This document shows positions 5,376 through 9,929 of a DNA stretch of 9,929 nt, one piece after another. Numbering within the stretch: the stretch's first letter is position 1; the number at the start of each line of letters is the position of its first letter. Position numbers and translations under genes: made by a program. Source of the DNA: Bacteroidales bacterium 45-6 (GTDB lineage Bacteria > Bacteroidota > Bacteroidia > Bacteroidales > Dysgonomonadaceae); the NCBI GenBank assembly GCA_001897035.1, contig MKRS01000353.1, positions 1 to 9,929 on the forward strand. Reading direction: 5' to 3'. Under the pieces are notes generated by a model. It saw only the letters and a list, made by a program, of their open reading frames with translations. It searched no databases and was not told where the DNA came from.

Positions 5376-8330
5376 ATGGCTGAAAATATTCTCGTCCAAC
5401 AATTTGAATTCACTGATACCTCCTTCGCCAACCTGATGTCGAAGCGAATCTACAACATCCTGCTTTTTGCCACCAAATACGACAGTTTTATTCTCGAAGA
5501 CGACGGACGCATCGAAGAACAGATTTTCAACGAATATACTTCCTTGAATTTGCGTTATCCACCTCGCTTCACGCAAGTGACCACGGAGAAGGAGGCATTG
5601 GCTGCGTTGGCCGAGAATCGTTATGAATTGATTATCTGTATGCCTAACTTGGACGAGGAAAATATTCTTCAAACCATGATGAACGTGAAATCGGCAAATC
5701 CTCAGACCCCTTTTGTTGTATTGGCTCCCTTTTCCCGTGAACTTCGAAAACGGGTTTCGAAACACAATCTGTCTTTTATCGACTACACTTTCAGCTGGTT
5801 AGGAAATTCTGAATTGCTTTTGGCTATCATCAAGTTGATTGAAGATTCGATGAATGTGGAGCACGACACGGAGGAAGTAGGAGTGCAGGTGATTCTACTG
5901 GTGGAAGATTCCGTTCGATTCTATTCGGCCGAGCTACCGGCGCTTTACCGTCTGGTGCTGGAAGAATCGATGAAATTCTCTACTGAAGCACTGAACGAGC
6001 ACCAGCAAATGCTCCGAAAACGAGGACGTCCGAAAATTTTATTGGCAAGGACTTATGAGGAAGCTATCTTGTTGTATGACAAATATAAAGAGAATATTCT
6101 TGGAGTGGTTTCAGACATGCGGTTTCCCCGGGAAAAAGAGAAAGACCCTCTTGCCGGATACATACTGGCAAAATACATCAAGCAAAAAGACAAGCATTTG
6201 CCGGTGATTTTGACGTCTTCCGAAAAAGGCAACAAGGAATTTGCCAATGAAATTGGTTTTTGCTTTCTGGATAAAAATTCGAAGAGCTTTCCTCTCGATT
6301 TGAAAAACACCGTCAAAGAGAATTTTTACCTTGGCGAGCTGGAGATTTTAGATCCTCATACAAGAGAAAAGATATTGAAAATTAGTAATTTGAAAGATCT
6401 GCAAGTGAAGTTACGGAGCATTCCCGAAGATTCGCTTCGTTACCACATGGAGCAAAATCATTTCAGCCGCTTCTGCAACTCGCGGGCCATTTTTCCAGTT
6501 GGGAATTTCTTGAAACGTATTGATATTCACAACCTGGAAGTAGAGGAGGCCCGAAATATCATCGAAGAGGCTGTTGCTCGTTACCGAAAGATGAAGAATA
6601 CGGGCGTAGTAGCTGTTTTTGAGAAAGATAGGTTCGACCAATGGTCAAATTTTGCCCGCATCGGCAACGGTTCGTTAGGTGGCAAGGGTAGGGGTTTGGC
6701 CTTTATGGGACATTTGGTGAAAATGAATCCCAAGCTCAACGTATATCCCAACCTGCCTGTCATGATTCCTCAAACGGTGGTGCTTTGCACCGATATTTTT
6801 GACGAATTTATGGAAGCTAACCAGTTGTATGACTTGGCATTATCGGATGCGGATGACAATAAGATCCTGACCGGGTTTTTGAAAGCAAATTTGCCGGAAA
6901 GATTGATCGAAGACTTCATGATTTTTCTCGAAACGGTGAAAAATCCGATTGCCATACGTTCCTCCAGTATGTTGGAAGATTCACACTATCAGCCATTTGC
7001 AGGTATATATTCCACCTATATGGTTCCGTATCTACCGGACAAATATGAGACGTTGAGAATGGTGAGCGAATCGATTAAGGCGGTGTATGCCTCCGTTTTT
7101 TTCAAGCAAAGCAAGGCCTATATGTCAGTCACCAAAAACCTGATCGATCAGGCGAAGATGGCAGTCGTATTGCAGGAATTAGTTGGCAGTGTGCGCGATA
7201 CACATTTCTATCCGACCATTTCGGGAGTGGTGCGTTCGCTCAATTTCTATCCGGTAGGCAGTGAAAAAACGGAGGATGGAGTAGTCAATCTGGCTTTGGG
7301 GCTTGGAAAATACATCGTGGATGGTGGCAAAACTCTTCGTTTTTCTCCCGCTTCCCCCAATCAGGTGTTGCAATTAAGTACAGTGGAAATGGCTTTGAAT
7401 GAGACACAAAAGCATTTTCTGGCTCTTGACTTGAAAAATATTCCGGCTTATTTCTCGGTCGATGATGGTTTCAATTTGGAGAAGCTTCCCTTAAAGGTGG
7501 CCGAGAAGGAAGACTCCTTGCGGTTTGTCGCTTCCACTTACGATACGGAAGACGATGTGATCCGGGAGGGCTTGTACCCTGGAGGAAGAAAAATAGTCAC
7601 TTTTGCCCATATACTTCAACACGGCTTGTTCCCGCTTGCCGAAGTATTGAAAAATGTTCAGCAAGTGAGCCAGCAGGAAATGGGGCGGCCTGTCGAAATA
7701 GAGTTCGCTATGGATATCAAGGATAAGGAGCAAGCCCTGTTTTACCTCCTGCAAATTCGCCCCATTGTGGACAATAAAGTTGCATTGACCGCCGATTTGA
7801 GCAAGATGGACAAGAGCAAGGCAATCTTGTATTCGAAAACGGCTTTGGGACACGGAATTTACGAAGATATACGCGATCTCGTTTATGTGAAAACGGAATC
7901 ATTCAATGCGTCGAACAATACTCTCATTGCCAATGAAATAGAAGTTGTCAACCGCAGTTTTGCGGAACAAGATAAGAGCTACATCCTTATCGGTCCGGGA
8001 AGATGGGGGTCAAGTGATCCTTGGCTGGGAATTCCTGTCAAATGGCCCTTTATCAGCCAGGCACAAATAATGGTGGAGCTTGGCTTGGAAAACTACCGGG
8101 TGGAGCCAAGCCAAGGAACCCATTTTTTTCAAAACCTCACTTCCTTCGGTGTGGGATACCTCACGCTGGCGCCTTATCTGAATGAAGATGAAACATTGGA
8201 CATCAATTATTTGAATGCGTTACCTGCGGTTTACGAGACACAATTTATCCGGCACATTCATTTTGAATCACCGCTAATGGTGAAGATCGATGGCCGCAAA
8301 GGATATGGGATTGTGGAAAAACCGATTTAA
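5376..8330 (+). CDS. Receiver-receiver-PPDK_N fusion protein (PEP/pyruvate-binding domain protein, non-canonical)
   Basis: The 984-residue protein is soluble-looking, with no signal peptide. Residues ~25-160 form a receiver-like fold that has lost its phosphorylation residues. Residues ~171-317 form a second receiver keeping E177/D178, D247 (VVSDMRF), T280-S281 and K300 (LDKNS), with about 25 extra residues between the first acidic pair and D247. A helical linker (~320-425, including YHMEQNHFSRF) leads to the PPDK_N ATP-grasp domain (~428-800). Its motifs are GGKGRGL (435-441), NPIAIRSSSMLED (523-535), PFAGIYST (540-547), SGVVRS (616-621), LGLGKYIVDGG (641-651), and E776 with LQIRP (792-796). 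PEP synthase and PPDK use this domain to bind ATP and phosphorylate a mobile histidine domain. Here no GGxxSHxA swivel motif and no TIM barrel follow; instead there is a ~185-residue region with GPGRWGSSDPWLG (873-885) and PSQGTHFFQNLTSF (911-924). It is often labelled PEP synthase, but that activity is doubtful. The preceding 83 bases (5293-5375) show only a weak promoter match (TAATTTAG, 5347-5354) and no Shine-Dalgarno sequence. Confidence 0.85.
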   Translation: MAENILVQQFEFTDTSFANLMSKRIYNILLFATKYDSFILEDDGRIEEQIFNEYTSLNLRYPPRFTQVTTEKEALAALAENRYELIICMPNLDEENILQTMMNVKSANPQTPFVVLAPFSRELRKRVSKHNLSFIDYTFSWLGNSELLLAIIKLIEDSMNVEHDTEEVGVQVILLVEDSVRFYSAELPALYRLVLEESMKFSTEALNEHQQMLRKRGRPKILLARTYEEAILLYDKYKENILGVVSDMRFPREKEKDPLAGYILAKYIKQKDKHLPVILTSSEKGNKEFANEIGFCFLDKNSKSFPLDLKNTVKENFYLGELEILDPHTREKILKISNLKDLQVKLRSIPEDSLRYHMEQNHFSRFCNSRAIFPVGNFLKRIDIHNLEVEEARNIIEEAVARYRKMKNTGVVAVFEKDRFDQWSNFARIGNGSLGGKGRGLAFMGHLVKMNPKLNVYPNLPVMIPQTVVLCTDIFDEFMEANQLYDLALSDADDNKILTGFLKANLPERLIEDFMIFLETVKNPIAIRSSSMLEDSHYQPFAGIYSTYMVPYLPDKYETLRMVSESIKAVYASVFFKQSKAYMSVTKNLIDQAKMAVVLQELVGSVRDTHFYPTISGVVRSLNFYPVGSEKTEDGVVNLALGLGKYIVDGGKTLRFSPASPNQVLQLSTVEMALNETQKHFLALDLKNIPAYFSVDDGFNLEKLPLKVAEKEDSLRFVASTYDTEDDVIREGLYPGGRKIVTFAHILQHGLFPLAEVLKNVQQVSQQEMGRPVEIEFAMDIKDKEQALFYLLQIRPIVDNKVALTADLSKMDKSKAILYSKTALGHGIYEDIRDLVYVKTESFNASNNTLIANEIEVVNRSFAEQDKSYILIGPGRWGSSDPWLGIPVKWPFISQAQIMVELGLENYRVEPSQGTHFFQNLTSFGVGYLTLAPYLNEDETLDINYLNALPAVYETQFIRHIHFESPLMVKIDGRKGYGIVEKPI

Positions 8331-8336
8331 GAGAAA

Positions 8337-8374
8337 GAAAAAAGGCCCGGCAGGTTTTTAAAACCGTCGGGCCT
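8337..8374 (-). terminator. Rho-independent terminator between convergent genes, best formed for pyrD
   Basis: AGGCCCGGC (8343-8351) pairs with GTCGGGCCT (8366-8374) through nine base pairs including one G-T, and the stem continues past a bulged A with GG/CC and T/A pairs. On the minus strand the hairpin is followed by TTTTTTCTTTCTC, a classic U-tract, so it should terminate pyrK-pyrD transcripts. On the plus strand it sits 12 bases after the PPDK_N fusion gene but is followed by AATGACTTG, with no U-tract. Termination in that direction is therefore weaker or relies on the hairpin alone. Confidence 0.85.
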
Positions 8375-8399
8375 AATGACTTGAAGTATATTTTCCTCG

Positions 8400-9314
8400 C
8401 TAATCGATCTTCAATGCTCCCACCAAATCTTTCACTGAATCTATCTTGTTTTCTTTTAGGTAATTGCTTATTCCATCAACAACCTTTTCAGAGATAGCTG
8501 GGTCAATAAAGTTGTAAGTACCGATCTGAATGGCCGACGAGCCTGCCAGAATAAACTCGATAGCATCTTCCCAGCAAGAAATTCCTCCCATTCCAATGAT
8601 AGGCACTTTCACGGCATTATACGTCTGCCACACCATGCGCAAGGCCACAGGTTTTACGCATGGGCCCGAAAGGCCTCCCGTGATCGTTGACAATACCGGT
8701 TTTTGCTTCCTGATATCAATCGCCATGCCCAGCAAGGTATTGATGAGCGAAATGGCATCCGCTCCTTCGGCTTCCACTGCTTTGGCTATTTCGGTAATAT
8801 CTGTCACGTTCGGAGAGAGTTTCACGATCAGGGTTTTTCCAAAAACTTTTCGAACAGCCCTTGTGACATCGCCTGCAGAACAAGCAGAAGTGCCAAAAGC
8901 CATTCCGCCTTCCTTTACATTGGGACACGATATGTTCAGTTCTATGCCCGGGATTTTATCCAAATCGGCCAAACGCGCAGCACATTCCACATAGTCCTCG
9001 ATGGTGGATCCGGACACATTCACGAGGATGTTCGTGTCGAAATCCTTGATGTTCGGATAGATGTTTGAAACGAAATAATCTACTCCTTTGTTTTGCAGAC
9101 CTACGGCATTCAACATCCCGGAGGGTGTTTCGGCCATGCGCGGATAATTGTTGCCTTGCCTCGGATGGAGAGTTGTCCCTTTTACAAAAATACCGCCCAA
9201 TTTGGACAAGTCCATGTAGTCGCAAAACTCTGTGCCATAGCCAAATGTACCCGATGCAGTCATCACCGGATTCTTCAATTGTAAATTACTTATGTTGATT
9301 TTCAGATTGTCCAT
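8400..9314 (-). CDS. pyrD: Dihydroorotate dehydrogenase B (NAD+), catalytic subunit
   Basis: The 304-residue protein is a complete class 1B dihydroorotate dehydrogenase. It is a TIM barrel with FMN that oxidises dihydroorotate to orotate, the fourth step of pyrimidine synthesis, in the cytoplasm. Visible signatures are [13 protein letters not shown] (15-27), KGTTL (45-49), the NAVGLQNKG loop (69-77), and NISCPN (127-132), whose C130 is the catalytic base that marks class 1 enzymes. Further ones are KLSPN (165-169), [10 protein letters not shown] (191-200), and the FMN phosphate loop GMGGI (241-245). The ATG overlaps the end of pyrK by 13 bases, with AGAAG five bases upstream as a possible ribosome binding site, so the two subunits are probably translationally coupled. 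The pair forms a PyrD2-PyrK2 complex in which PyrK passes electrons to NAD+. A terminator lies just after the stop. Confidence 0.96.
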   Translation of the reverse strand: MDNLKINISNLQLKNPVMTASGTFGYGTEFCDYMDLSKLGGIFVKGTTLHPRQGNNYPRMAETPSGMLNAVGLQNKGVDYFVSNIYPNIKDFDTNILVNVSGSTIEDYVECAARLADLDKIPGIELNISCPNVKEGGMAFGTSACSAGDVTRAVRKVFGKTLIVKLSPNVTDITEIAKAVEAEGADAISLINTLLGMAIDIRKQKPVLSTITGGLSGPCVKPVALRMVWQTYNAVKVPIIGMGGISCWEDAIEFILAGSSAIQIGTYNFIDPAISEKVVDGISNYLKENKIDSVKDLVGALKID

Positions 9315-9929
9315 GTCAACTTCTCTATATTAAATACGGGGCCATCCGTGCATACACACACATGCCCGTCGCTTGTTTTTTCCACACAGCACAAACAAGT
9401 CCCGATTCCGCATCCCATCGTGTTTTCCAGTGAAACCTCACATGGAATTTCGTTTTGCTTCGCATATTTTGCCACTGCCACCATCATTGGCTTCGGGCCG
9501 CAGGTGTAGATCATCGAAAAATCTTTCCGGTTGAGCACGGAATGGTTGGTCACATATCCTTTTTCGCCGAAAGTTCCATCTTCCGTTGTACAAAATACGT
9601 CACCGTATTTTTCAAACTCGTTCAGTAGGGTCAGATCCGGTTTGGAGCGTGCACCAAGCAGGAAAATTGGTTCTTGACCTTGCTGTCTCAAGAGGTAGCC
9701 GAGGTAAAGCAAGGGAGCTGTTCCAACACCGCCACCTACCAGTAGTGATTTTTTGCCGGCCTCTCCCGAAATGGTAAACCCTTTTCCAAGCGGAACAAGC
9801 AAATTCACAACATCTCCCTCCTCGTAAAGGCTCATCCTGCGCGTTCCTTCGCCAATGGCTTGCACCAGAAGCCAAAGCAAGTTTTTGTCTTTTTCTACAA
9901 AATTGACAGAAATAGGTCGTCTGAGGAAT
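9302..9929 (-). CDS. pyrK: Dihydroorotate dehydrogenase B electron-transfer subunit (5' truncated by window edge)
   Basis: The frame is open to the right edge, so about 50 N-terminal residues are missing from the 208 seen here; an in-frame TTG at 9880 is internal and is not the start. The fragment opens with FLRRPIS, the FAD-binding R-x-x-S motif of ferredoxin-reductase-like proteins. [14 protein letters not shown] follows as the NAD(P)-binding segment, then YTCGPKPMM. The C-terminal 2Fe-2S site is [13 protein letters not shown] with Cys spaced C-x4-C-x2-C, and a fourth Cys in HVCVC. An extra Cys lies in each half (CLCC, CVC), so the exact fourth ligand is not certain. PyrK carries electrons from PyrD's FMN through its [2Fe-2S] cluster and FAD to NAD+. 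The stop codon lies 13 bases inside pyrD. Any promoter lies outside the window. Confidence 0.95.
   Translation of the reverse strand, partial: FLRRPISVNFVEKDKNLLWLLVQAIGEGTRRMSLYEEGDVVNLLVPLGKGFTISGEAGKKSLLVGGGVGTAPLLYLGYLLRQQGQEPIFLLGARSKPDLTLLNEFEKYGDVFCTTEDGTFGEKGYVTNHSVLNRKDFSMIYTCGPKPMMVAVAKYAKQNEIPCEVSLENTMGCGIGTCLCCVEKTSDGHVCVCTDGPVFNIEKLTWTI

Noticed and set aside
8530..8994. Plus-strand open frame of 154 codons within pyrD
   Set aside because: It is opposite well-conserved pyrD coding sequence, including the catalytic Cys region, and has no recognisable features.
9302..9880. Starting PyrK at the TTG at 9880
   Set aside because: The frame continues upstream and includes FLRRPIS, the conserved FAD-binding motif, so the real start is outside the window.

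Overview
The window looks like chromosomal DNA of a Bacteroidetes bacterium, most likely of the order Bacteroidales. Four things point there: two secreted proteins ending in domains that look like type IX secretion (Por system) sorting domains; little or no Shine-Dalgarno sequence before most genes; perfect matches to the Bacteroides-type -7 promoter element TAnnTTTG before two genes; and a 984-residue receiver/PPDK_N fusion whose general form I associate with this phylum. I cannot assign a genus. No RNA gene, insertion sequence, phage gene or CRISPR array is visible.

Layout. Positions 2-2634 (+) hold two tandem secreted proteins. The first is cut by the window edge and shows only its C-terminal part. 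The second is a complete endonuclease I family nuclease with a signal peptide, the catalytic domain, two beta-type accessory domains and a sorting-like tail. A strong inverted repeat with an overlapping promoter match follows, then a PAP2-family phosphatase (2724-3500, +). After a second promoter match comes a compact operon of three genes (3623-5292, +): a DUF59/SufT-like Fe-S assembly factor, an LpxH-type UDP-2,3-diacylglucosamine hydrolase with a forced GTG start, and a GNAT acetyltransferase. A very large gene (5376-8330, +) encodes two receiver-type domains fused to a PPDK_N ATP-grasp domain and a C-terminal region I cannot name.

A stem-loop terminator then separates this gene from the convergent pyrK-pyrD pair (minus strand, 9929 down to 8400). 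These encode the electron-transfer and catalytic subunits of NAD-dependent dihydroorotate dehydrogenase, and pyrK runs off the right edge.

How the genes relate. PyrK and PyrD form one enzyme of pyrimidine synthesis. LpxH acts in lipid A synthesis, and the nearby PAP2 protein could remove phosphate from lipid A or from undecaprenyl pyrophosphate, so the two may share an envelope theme. The two left-hand secreted proteins probably serve nutrient scavenging. The least understood gene is the receiver/PPDK_N fusion: it keeps the nucleotide-binding half of PEP synthase/PPDK but lacks a recognisable phosphohistidine swivel domain and PEP/pyruvate barrel. Most of the window is ordinary core genome; that fusion is its best candidate for undescribed biology.
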